DNA of 12,532 nt. It comes from Opitutaceae bacterium. GTDB taxonomy: Bacteria; Verrucomicrobiota; Verrucomicrobiia; Opitutales; Opitutaceae. The stretch is taken from positions 1 to 12,532 of the forward strand of contig JAIRTK010000016.1 of NCBI GenBank assembly GCA_031254955.1, in the 5' to 3' direction. The notes below the pieces were generated by a model that did not search any database, was not told the DNA's origin, and saw only the letters and a program-made list of their open reading frames with translations. Position numbers and translations under genes: made by a program. Positions 1 to 5,139 of this stretch are shown here, piece after piece (the stretch's first letter is position 1; every line of letters starts with the position of its first letter).

Positions 1-12
1 TGTTACGTGCCA
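1..12 (+). repeat. Left terminal inverted repeat of the transposon
   Basis: TGTTACGTGCCA is the first sequence in the window and pairs, with one mismatch, with the reverse complement of 3679-3690. The match does not continue inward beyond about 12 bases. Whether the true end is exactly base 1 cannot be shown because nothing upstream is available. Confidence 0.75.
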
Positions 13-27
13 AATTGTGATCACAAA

Positions 28-155
28 ATCTGCCGATTTGAGGTCATAGGGTTTTTACGATAAAAAAGAGATGTTGCCACACTGGCATCATGTTTTGTCG
101 CCGAATTGCCGCATCCTCATCGTATTTGTGACACGGTTGGCAGCCGTCATCTTGT
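28..155 (+). repeat. Left-end subterminal repeats (putative transposase binding sites)
   Basis: Three degenerate sites in the same orientation lie about 28-47 (CTGCCGATTTGAGGTCAT), 99-117 (TCGCCGAATTGCCGCATC) and 138-152 (TTGGCAGCCGTCATC). They resemble the right-end sites read inward (TTTGCCGAAGTGCCGTCAC). Most consist of two 8-9 bp half-sites with a TGCCG core. Distances from the end (about 28, 99 and 138 bases) roughly mirror those on the right (39, 97 and 151). Binding by the transposase is inferred from position and repetition. Confidence 0.55.
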
Positions 156-203
156 TCCGCTGCATGGTTTTTGAGGCACTGTTTTGTCATGGTGCGATGC
201 AAA

Positions 204-255
204 CGGGCCGGCGCGGTCGTATCACTTGCATATGCGTACGACGGCGACCGGCCCG
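204..255 (-). terminator. Hairpin after the transposon operon, possible terminator
   Basis: CGGGCCGG at 204-211 pairs perfectly with CCGGCCCG at 248-255, and the stem continues inward with GTCGTA/TACGAC after a short bulge. It begins about 25 bases past the stop codon of the last operon gene. On the minus strand only a three-T run follows the stem, so it is a weak intrinsic terminator at best; it may simply protect the mRNA 3' end. Confidence 0.4.
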
Positions 256-279
256 GTGTGTGATGTTTTGATGCGGGTG

Positions 280-633
280 TTACGATGCTTTTGGTCCAGC
301 GTCCCTCTGTGTGTCATCATTCGTTTGCGACAGGGCGAGCATGGTTTCGTTGAAGCTCAGGCGCAGCACTTGCATGCACAGGTCTATCGTGTTGCCGCTT
401 ATGTTGAGTTCGGGCCAGCGCCAGTAGCTGTCTTTTATTATCAGTCCGGGGTATTCGCGCATGTTGTAGTTGCCGCCGCCGTTTTCCGCGAGATGCAGTC
501 CGCGCTTTTCCAAAAACGGCGCAATTGCGACCGTGCGAGCGGCACGGATTTGTTCCTTTGTCCAGCGTGGCGGCGGCGGCGCGGCGTCGTGCGTGCGATG
601 TTCACGGGTGATTGTTTTCATATTATATATCAT
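280..633 (-). CDS. Small CHC2-like (zinc-less primase-finger-like) transposon protein
   Basis: A 117-residue protein beginning MIYNMKTITREH. The ATG at 633 overlaps the ATPase stop codon as ATGA, which argues for this start over the ATG at 621 (113 aa). After a basic, proline-containing N-terminus, residues about 38-102 (FLEKRGLHLAENGGGNYNM ... SGNTIDLCMQVLRLSFNETML) follow the pattern of the CHC2/DnaG zinc-finger fold and the related N-terminal domain of DUF3991/Toprim proteins: a 'G-N-x-I-D' turn followed by a helix with 'L-S-F-x-E-x-x'. The zinc-binding cysteines of true CHC2 fingers are absent and there is no Toprim domain. It is the last gene of the transposon operon and probably co-translated with the ATPase. 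A nucleic-acid-binding accessory role is a guess. The family call rests on pattern recognition only. Confidence 0.72.
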   Translation of the reverse strand: MIYNMKTITREHRTHDAAPPPPRWTKEQIRAARTVAIAPFLEKRGLHLAENGGGNYNMREYPGLIIKDSYWRWPELNISGNTIDLCMQVLRLSFNETMLALSQTNDDTQRDAGPKAS

Positions 634-1433
634 GCGAGGGGTTGATCGCAGTCCTTGCGCCAGTGGGGCTGGAGGAGCACGCGGTTGACTTGCTTGAGAT
701 CGACGCAGCGCACCTGGTCGCGCACGGCTTGCACCAGCGAGCCCAGGCAGAGGTTTTTGGTTCGCCGCAGGAGTCCTTCGCCGGAGCGTACAATCAAGGC
801 GAGCGCTTCGACTGTGATGGTGTTGTGGCCCATGCCGGCATGGTCGAGCGCATTTAATATAAATGCCTCGATGGCCTCCGGCGAGAGGCGCTGGAGCACG
901 ACCGAGTAGGTGACGCGGGACTTGATTTCCTCGTTTACGCCCAGCGAGAGGGTTTGCAGGAGCGGGGCCTGGCCGATGAGGACAAGGTTGTGCGAGCGGG
1001 GGAAGTCTTCGAGCAGCAGCCGCAGTTTTCGCAGGCACTCCGAGGGCATCAGGTGCGCGTCGTCGATAACGGGCATGAGCAGTTTGCCCGAGCGGTGCAG
1101 ACGGTAGGCTTCGGCGACGAGCAGGCGTTCGCATTTGTGATCGCGGCCGTCGAACTCGACCTTAAAGGCTTCGCAGAGGATGCGCAGCATGGTGTGCCAG
1201 GTGTGCAGGGTGCGGTTGAGCACGGGGATGACGTGGCGCTTGGGATCGAGCTGGAGGATTGCGTGTTTGAGGACGGATTTGCCGGTTCCCGGTTCGTCCA
1301 GAATCAGGCACAACCCGCCTTGCTGGGCGTGGACGGGCAGGATGTCCATGACTTCCTGCTGATGCGCGAGGAGCTTCGGGTTGTCGCCATCCTCGAAGGG
1401 GTTTTTCTGGAGGCCGAAGTGCGCGCGGATCAT
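630..1433 (-). CDS. ExeA/TniB-like AAA+ ATPase (transposition helper)
   Basis: A 267-residue protein starting MIRAHFGLQKNPFED, the usual opening of ExeA-type AAA ATPases. Walker A is DEPGTGKS at residues 46-53, with Asp where the motif normally starts with Gly. Walker B is VIDDAH at 122-127. A sensor-like LVLIGQ lies at 150-155 and a candidate arginine finger (IKSRV) around 173. By analogy with IstB, TniB and MuB it would hydrolyse ATP, bind target DNA and activate the transposase. The start is fixed by an ATGA overlap with the transposase stop (1430-1433) and by a GGAGG 7 bases upstream. An in-frame start at 1475 would add 14 residues but lacks this support. The stop overlaps the next gene as ATGA (630-633). 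Confidence 0.88.
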   Translation of the reverse strand: MIRAHFGLQKNPFEDGDNPKLLAHQQEVMDILPVHAQQGGLCLILDEPGTGKSVLKHAILQLDPKRHVIPVLNRTLHTWHTMLRILCEAFKVEFDGRDHKCERLLVAEAYRLHRSGKLLMPVIDDAHLMPSECLRKLRLLLEDFPRSHNLVLIGQAPLLQTLSLGVNEEIKSRVTYSVVLQRLSPEAIEAFILNALDHAGMGHNTITVEALALIVRSGEGLLRRTKNLCLGSLVQAVRDQVRCVDLKQVNRVLLQPHWRKDCDQPLA

Positions 1434-2737
1434 GACAGCGCCTCCGGTTTTTGCATTTGAGGATCGGACACGCATGGGTCTTCCGCAGGCGGTGGAGCGG
1501 CAGGCGCGGGCGGCTGAGGCTTGCGGTCGTTGGCGACGAGGTTGACAAGGCGCGCGGGACCCATGCGTTCGTTTTTATAATAGACAATGACCGGCGCGCC
1601 GGGGTCTTTGTCGGAGCGGCGGAAACGCACTTGTATCTTGCGGTCCGGCAGGTGGCGCGGGGCCTCGTAGCGGGCGGCGCGCAGGAAGAAGGTGTTGTCG
1701 GCGCGCACGTGGCGCTCGTCCTCGGCGAAAAAGAGTTCGTCATTCGTTTCGTTGGGCGGGAGGAAGCGGATGCGGCTCCTGTCCAGCGCGAAGCGTTCCA
1801 GCGGGCTCATGCCGAGGATGGAGTGTTTTTGCGCATTATAGTGCTCCTCGACCCAGTGGTTGAACGCGCGGTTGAGCGCTTCGAGAGAGGAGAGGTCCAG
1901 CGTGCGTGGCAAAAACTGGTCGCGCACGGTGCGGAAGAATCGTTCCACCTTCCCTTTCGCCGCGCCGTCGCGAAGAGGAGCGTGGTGCAGGAGGCAGCCA
2001 ACGCGGGCACACACCTGGATGATTTCCCGGGAGGTGTAAATCGAGCCGTTGTCAACCAGGAGTGCCGAGGGGACGCCGCGTTTGTAGTATGCCGCGCGCA
2101 GGGAGACGACGAGCGTGTCGGTGTTTTCATTTATAAAGAACTCGCCGTGGCAGCACACGCGCGAGGCGTCGTCTATAAATGCGATCAGGCGCGCCTGAAC
2201 GGGGCCGTTTGGCGTTTGTATATATGGGCCGACAAGGGTGTCGGCCTGCCACAGGTCGTTGGCGTAGGGTTTGGCGAAGGCGAGCCGGCGCCTGCCTTCG
2301 CACTGGTCGTCTTTTTTGAGCAGTTCGAGTTCGTTGACCAGCCGGCTGAAGGTGTTGGGGGCGATTTGCGAGCGCACTAGGAGTCCTTTTTCGATGCACA
2401 GCCGGTAGAGCATGGCTTTTTTCGGCGTCCCGGCGTCGCGGCCGGTATGCGAGAGGGGCAGCACCGCGCGCACGGCCTCCAGCAGTTCCTCGTGCGTGAC
2501 CTTGCGGGTTTTGCCACGGTCGGAACGAGGCGTGCTTTCCATGACCGTCACTCCGTGCTTCTTGAAGCGCGAATACCACGTCTGGATGGTCTTCCAGGTG
2601 AAGCGGCGCGGATGGCCGTCCTCGTCGGTGAAGCTCATTTGGGAGACGTTTCGTATGCGCGCGATGATTGAGTCGCCCTCGGCTGTCTCGATGGCCCCAA
2701 GGACGCGCATGTTCAGGTAGGGTGTGGGATTTTTCAT
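1430..2737 (-). CDS. DDE (rve-fold) transposase
   Basis: 435 residues from the ATG at 2737 (MKNPTPYLNM). Residues about 10-150 hold helix-turn-helix-like DNA-binding segments, including TWKTIQTWYSRFKKHG at 48-63. The integrase core follows, with D166 (LWQADT), D229 (LLVDNGS) and E265 (KGKVERF); D229 and E265 are separated by exactly 35 residues, so the catalytic triad is complete. After the core come a Mu-C/IS481-like segment (HYNAQKHSILGMSPLERF) and a beta-rich tail (about 345-395) ending in a proline-rich stretch. It would cut and join the transposon ends, helped by the downstream ATPase. An in-frame extension to 2836 (33 more residues, low complexity) has no family support. No clear Shine-Dalgarno precedes 2737. 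The gap to the zinc-ribbon gene upstream is about 156 bp. Confidence 0.9.
   Translation of the reverse strand: MKNPTPYLNMRVLGAIETAEGDSIIARIRNVSQMSFTDEDGHPRRFTWKTIQTWYSRFKKHGVTVMESTPRSDRGKTRKVTHEELLEAVRAVLPLSHTGRDAGTPKKAMLYRLCIEKGLLVRSQIAPNTFSRLVNELELLKKDDQCEGRRRLAFAKPYANDLWQADTLVGPYIQTPNGPVQARLIAFIDDASRVCCHGEFFINENTDTLVVSLRAAYYKRGVPSALLVDNGSIYTSREIIQVCARVGCLLHHAPLRDGAAKGKVERFFRTVRDQFLPRTLDLSSLEALNRAFNHWVEEHYNAQKHSILGMSPLERFALDRSRIRFLPPNETNDELFFAEDERHVRADNTFFLRAARYEAPRHLPDRKIQVRFRRSDKDPGAPVIVYYKNERMGPARLVNLVANDRKPQPPAPAAPPPAEDPCVSDPQMQKPEALS
1441..1445 (-). promoter_or_regulatory. Shine-Dalgarno site of the ATPase gene
   Basis: Reading the minus strand, GGAGG sits 7 bases before the ATG at 1433, inside the 3' end of the transposase gene. 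It is the clearest ribosome-binding site in the window; most other genes here have none. It supports independent re-initiation at the ATPase, which would let the ATPase be made in a different ratio from the transposase. Confidence 0.6.
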
Positions 2738-2893
2738 GCGGAAACGAGCCTGCCGGGGACCGGACGGGGCGGCGCATGGCCAAGGCGCGTTGTCGCGCAT
2801 CCGAAAAACGGCCGCGCCGCCGCCGTGTCGCGGCAATGCGGCAATAAAACACGACGGCGGACGGCGCGACCGGTCGATGGGAAGAGCGGGTTT

Positions 2894-3529
2894 TCAGCCC
2901 AAAAACGGACGCTGGAAGCGCAGTTGGAACCACGCGCACATGCCGGAGGACCCGCCGCTGGCGGACGGCGCGGACGAGGACGCCCCGCGCAGATGCGCGA
3001 GAGTTTGCAAAAGCGGATCGGCGAACGCGCAGGCCGGCGGGCCGCTCTCCCGGCACAGCAGCACGCGCAGTGCGTCAAGCCGCCGGCGCAAACGCGCCCG
3101 CGCATGATAAAACGTCTCCAATGCGAACGGCGCGCGCAACGCCTCGGCGGCGGCCTTTAACGAAAGCCCCGCGAGCAATCCGGCGAACAGACGCGAGAGC
3201 GCCGGGGCATCCACGCTGTGGCGCGGCACCACGCCGGACAGATAAATCGCAAACGTGCGCCCGCACCCGCCGCGACGCCCGCGAGCCGAACAATACACGC
3301 GCTGTCCGCGCGGCACACGCTCGCAACGCGCGCCGAAGCCCTTGCCCGTCATGCGGCTGTGGCGGTTGAGCGTGCCGGGCCTCCCGCAATGCGGACAACG
3401 CTCCTGCTTCAACGAAAAAGCGCGGCGCTCAACGAGGGCTGATCGTTCACAAAGCGCGGGGTGGAAGGTCTCACGCCGGAAAGCCACAACCGGACAATCC
3501 GCCGATGTCCAGCCCCGAACCGACGGCAC
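2894..3529 (-). CDS. Zinc-ribbon / helix-turn-helix transposon protein
   Basis: Up to 211 residues, first gene of the transposon operon. Numbered from the GTG at 3529, a CPHC pair at residues 45-48 and C80/C89 (YCSARGRRGGCGRTF) form a four-cysteine zinc ribbon like those fused to or preceding IS transposases. Residues about 105-155 (LSRLFAGLLAGLSLKAAAEA and the Arg-rich helix after it) look like a helix-turn-helix. The C-terminus is Ser/Gly-rich and ends FQLRFQRPFLG. The start is uncertain: GTG at 3529 overlaps an end repeat, and a TTG at 3412, five codons before CPHC, would give a 172-residue protein that better fits a zinc ribbon at the N-terminus. No Shine-Dalgarno supports either. It likely binds DNA, perhaps the ends, the promoter or a target; this is inference. 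Confidence 0.75.
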   Translation of the reverse strand: MPSVRGWTSADCPVVAFRRETFHPALCERSALVERRAFSLKQERCPHCGRPGTLNRHSRMTGKGFGARCERVPRGQRVYCSARGRRGGCGRTFAIYLSGVVPRHSVDAPALSRLFAGLLAGLSLKAAAEALRAPFALETFYHARARLRRRLDALRVLLCRESGPPACAFADPLLQTLAHLRGASSSAPSASGGSSGMCAWFQLRFQRPFLG

Positions 3530-3651
3530 TGACGGCGCACGCTCGGTTCAGTGGGGGACATTTTACAAAAAATACGACGGCACTGACGGCACTCATTGTT
3601 GCCTCACTCACATCACAACATCACCTCCCTTTGTGACGGCACTTCGGCAAA
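3521..3651 (-). repeat. Right-end subterminal repeats (putative transposase binding sites)
   Basis: Read inward on the minus strand there are three sites: 3651-3633 (TTTGCCGAAGTGCCGTCAC), 3593-3575 (AGTGCCGTCAGTGCCGTCG) and 3539-3521 (TGCGCCGTCAGTGCCGTCG). The last two are almost identical and each is a tandem of a 9-mer. They start 39, 97 and 151 bases from the end. The innermost site overlaps the first possible start codon (GTG at 3529) of the zinc-ribbon gene, so transposase binding could also repress the operon; that is inference. Confidence 0.65.
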
Positions 3652-3678
3652 TACACGTCACTTCTTATGACCGGACTG

Positions 3679-3690
3679 TGGCCCGTAACA
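3679..3690 (-). repeat. Right terminal inverted repeat of the transposon
   Basis: TGGCCCGTAACA on the plus strand reads TGTTACGGGCCA inward on the minus strand, matching the left end at 11 of 12 positions. The element ends in CA-3', as is usual for Mu/IS21/Tn7-type transposases. The sequence directly outside (CAAAG, then a terminator hairpin) is ordinary host sequence. Confidence 0.78.
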
Positions 3691-3693
3691 CAA

Positions 3694-3722
3694 AGGCCGG
3701 ATGATTATCCGGCTTCTTTTTT
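3694..3722 (+). terminator. Intrinsic terminator just outside the transposon
   Basis: GCCGGAT (3696-3702), a GATT loop and ATCCGGC (3707-3713) form a perfect 7-bp stem, extended outward by a G-U and an A-U pair, then TTCTTTTTT. It reads on the plus strand. No plus-strand gene precedes it inside the window, so it probably ends a transcript that began left of the transposon, with the element inserted between that gene and its terminator. Confidence 0.7.
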
Positions 3723-3959
3723 ATGCTTTTTCCCGGCCATTTCTTTTTTCGGTTGCGGCGTAGTCGCTCCAAGGAATTTGTGGTTAAATAAAACCGGACC
3801 ATTAAACTGTTCACAAATTTCACGGATTGTCATTCATAAGGCAATCTGTGGCAATCCGCGGAATCTGAGGGCAGTAAAAAACGAACCCTTAGAGCGCCTA
3901 ACAAAATTACAATAGGGCAGGCCGAAAGACTGTATGAAAAACGTGGGGAACCGCGAGGA

Positions 3960-4331
3960 TGCAGGGGATTCGCTTGCGAAGTCCAGATGTAGGGGATTCG
4001 CTTGCGAAGTCCGTCGCGGAAGGACGCCACGGGTTAGCTTCCGCCAGTGCGCCGGCGCAGTCGCATGAAACACAAACGCGCGCGACTGCTGTCCGGCAAC
4101 GGGCTTCGCAAGCAACGGGCTTCGCTTGCGAAGCCCCTACATCCGCCGCCGCGCGCCTCCGTGCCCGCTGTGTCTCTTCGCTCAAGTCTTCTTTTTGTTA
4201 GACGCTCTAATACCCATTCCCAATGAAAATCACTCTTTTGTAGGGGCGTCGCTTGCGGCGTCCGGCTTGATAACCGTGCACCAGCAAAGGCCGTGCTCCT
4301 GCAACGGGCTTCGCAAGCGAAGCCCCTACAT
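3960..4331. repeat. Cluster of REP-like palindromic repeats
   Basis: Six copies of a roughly 20-26 bp near-palindrome with core TTCGCTTGCGAA and a directional TGTAGGGG edge. Copies reading forward are at 3960-3984, 3988-4012 and 4239-4264 (a variant with GTCGCTTGCGGC). Reverse copies ending in CCCCTACAT are at 4117-4142 and 4306-4331, and a truncated copy lies near 4096-4112. Copies occur in both orientations, as in bacterial REP/BIME clusters. No RAYT-type transposase is present here. Confidence 0.72.
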
Positions 4332-4377
4332 GGCTCTGCTTCTTCTAAAGGGTCATGTTCACTGGGAATGGGGATAA
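4208..4377. repeat. MITE-like 170-bp element with 23-bp inverted ends
   Basis: The left arm at 4208-4230 (TAATACCCATTCCCAATGAA...) and the reverse complement of 4355-4377 (TTATCCCCATTCCCAGTGAA...) match at 19 of 23 positions. The interior carries two REP-like palindromes and no coding sequence. It could be a non-autonomous element or simply paired binding sites; no target duplication is obvious. Confidence 0.45.
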
Positions 4378-4398
4378 TTTGAACAGAAGGAAACGGAC

Positions 4399-4860
4399 TC
4401 ACTCGATTCGGCCTTCGTCGAAGTCGATCAGGTCCGGGACGCTTTTGATTTCACCGGCGCGGTCGGCGCAGCCCATCGCGGTGAGTGCCTCGCGCAGAAA
4501 ATCCTGGCCGGCGGGCGTCATGCCTTTTTGCACGAGGTCGCGGTTCCATTTTGCGGCGCGCACATCGGCGGGAAAAAGCGCGAGCAGGCGGCGGTCGATC
4601 TCCGCGTCGTCGGCGGAGGTGCGCACGATTTCCTCCACGGCGGAGGGATCGACGCCGAGGTGCAGCGAAAGAAAGCGGTCAAGCCCGCGTTTGTAGTTTT
4701 TTGCGTAGCTGGGCGGCAGGGCGCCGTGCGCCTTGGTGTATTTGCACTTCGCGATGAAGCGCGGGAGGTAAAGCAGTCCGGTCGCCGCGTGCGGCAGGTA
4801 AGGGGAGGGCAGGCAGGCGAGCACTTCGCCGGTGGAGCCGGGAATGGGTTTGGAGCGCAT
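4399..4860 (-). CDS. DUF5069 family protein
   Basis: 153 residues from the ATG at 4860 (MRSKPIPGSTGEVLACLPSP). The order 'LLYLPRFIAKCKYTKAHGAL', then 'YKRGLDRFLSLHLGVDPSAV', then 'RLLALFP...AAKWNRDLVQKG' fits the DUF5069 family, a short cytosolic protein of unknown function common in Verrucomicrobiota and relatives. A TTG at 4878 would add six residues; ATG is preferred. No Shine-Dalgarno is visible. It stands alone, on the same strand as the lipid cluster upstream but separated from it by about 280 bp containing a long hairpin, so it is probably transcribed separately. No signal peptide or membrane segment is seen. The molecular role is unknown. Confidence 0.82.
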   Translation of the reverse strand: MRSKPIPGSTGEVLACLPSPYLPHAATGLLYLPRFIAKCKYTKAHGALPPSYAKNYKRGLDRFLSLHLGVDPSAVEEIVRTSADDAEIDRRLLALFPADVRAAKWNRDLVQKGMTPAGQDFLREALTAMGCADRAGEIKSVPDLIDFDEGRIE

Positions 4861-5006
4861 GTGATGGATGAACCGCAAAACGCGCGAAATGTCGCGAAAA
4901 TTTTTTCAGGCACGAAACCGCCGGCGCAAGGCCGACGGAAGGTCAGCGGAAGGTCAGCGAAAGACCGGTGGAAGGCTCAACATGGCAGCCGTGAAATGAA
5001 CTTCGA

Positions 5007-5100
5007 TTTTTTGGCGGACCGAGTTCCCGCGAGGCCGTCGCGGTGTGACGCAAGGTTTTTCCGCGACGGTCTTGCGGGAGCCAGGCCCGCCACCAAAAAA
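5007..5100. repeat. Long hairpin / MITE-like inverted repeat
   Basis: Bases 5013-5043 pair with 5061-5091 around a 17-base loop, with only about four mismatches and a few G-U pairs; the innermost nine pairs (CCGTCGCGG/CCGCGACGG) are perfect. Outside the stem lie TTTTTT (5007-5012) and AAAAAA (5095-5100), which extend the inverted repeat. Because the T tract precedes and the A tract follows the stem on both strands, it is not a standard intrinsic terminator. It lies just past the stop of the glycosyltransferase and could protect or end that mRNA, or be a mobile hairpin. Confidence 0.65.
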
Positions 5101-5139
5101 TCTGAATTCCATTCATAAATGGTATCAAATCATGGGATA

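Larger units (their letters stand above)
1..3690. mobile_element. Four-gene DDE/AAA+ transposon, apparently complete
   Basis: Positions 1-12 (TGTTACGTGCCA) and the reverse complement of 3679-3690 (TGTTACGGGCCA) match at 11 of 12 bases, giving ends of the TGT...ACA type used by Mu, IS21 and Tn5053-like elements. Between them all four genes point left: zinc-ribbon/HTH protein, D-D-35-E transposase, AAA+ ATPase and a small CHC2-like protein. Subterminal repeats with a TGCCG core occur at both ends. No cargo gene is visible. The left flank lies outside the window, so a target duplication cannot be tested; the bases just right of the element are CAAAG. The transposase and ATPase are intact and carry their key residues, so the element could be active. 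Family assignment beyond 'DDE transposase plus ATPase' is not made. Confidence 0.82.
3691..4398. other. Gene-free spacer with palindromic repeats
   Basis: About 700 bases with no credible coding region; the short open frames here lack family features and run through repeats. It contains the terminator at 3694-3722, an AT-richer tract around 3720-3910 in which I see no signal, then the REP-like cluster (3960-4331) and a MITE-like inverted repeat (4208-4377). Base composition before 3950 is clearly more AT-rich than in neighbouring genes. Confidence 0.7.

Noticed and set aside
1..279. Small plus-strand frames at the left margin (71-271, 184-645)
   Set aside because: They overlap the transposon end repeats and the antisense of the CHC2-like gene and show no protein family features.
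634..1134. N-terminal extension of the CHC2-like gene to 284 residues
   Set aside because: It lies within the ATPase gene in another frame and has shadow composition; the ATGA overlap at 630-633 gives a clear start.
3830..4200. Small minus-strand open frames in the spacer right of the transposon
   Set aside because: They are built largely from the REP-like repeats, have no start signal and overlap each other in different frames.
3960..4331. Possible CRISPR array
   Set aside because: Repeats occur in both orientations at irregular spacing with no uniform spacers, and no cas genes are present; REP-like palindromes fit better.
4936..4976. Short repeat GGAAGGTCAGC, two copies and a partial third
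   Set aside because: Too short and degenerate to interpret; likely local duplication.
5007..5100. Intrinsic terminator of the lipid cluster
   Set aside because: The T tract precedes the stem and an A tract follows it on both strands, so the required downstream U run is missing.
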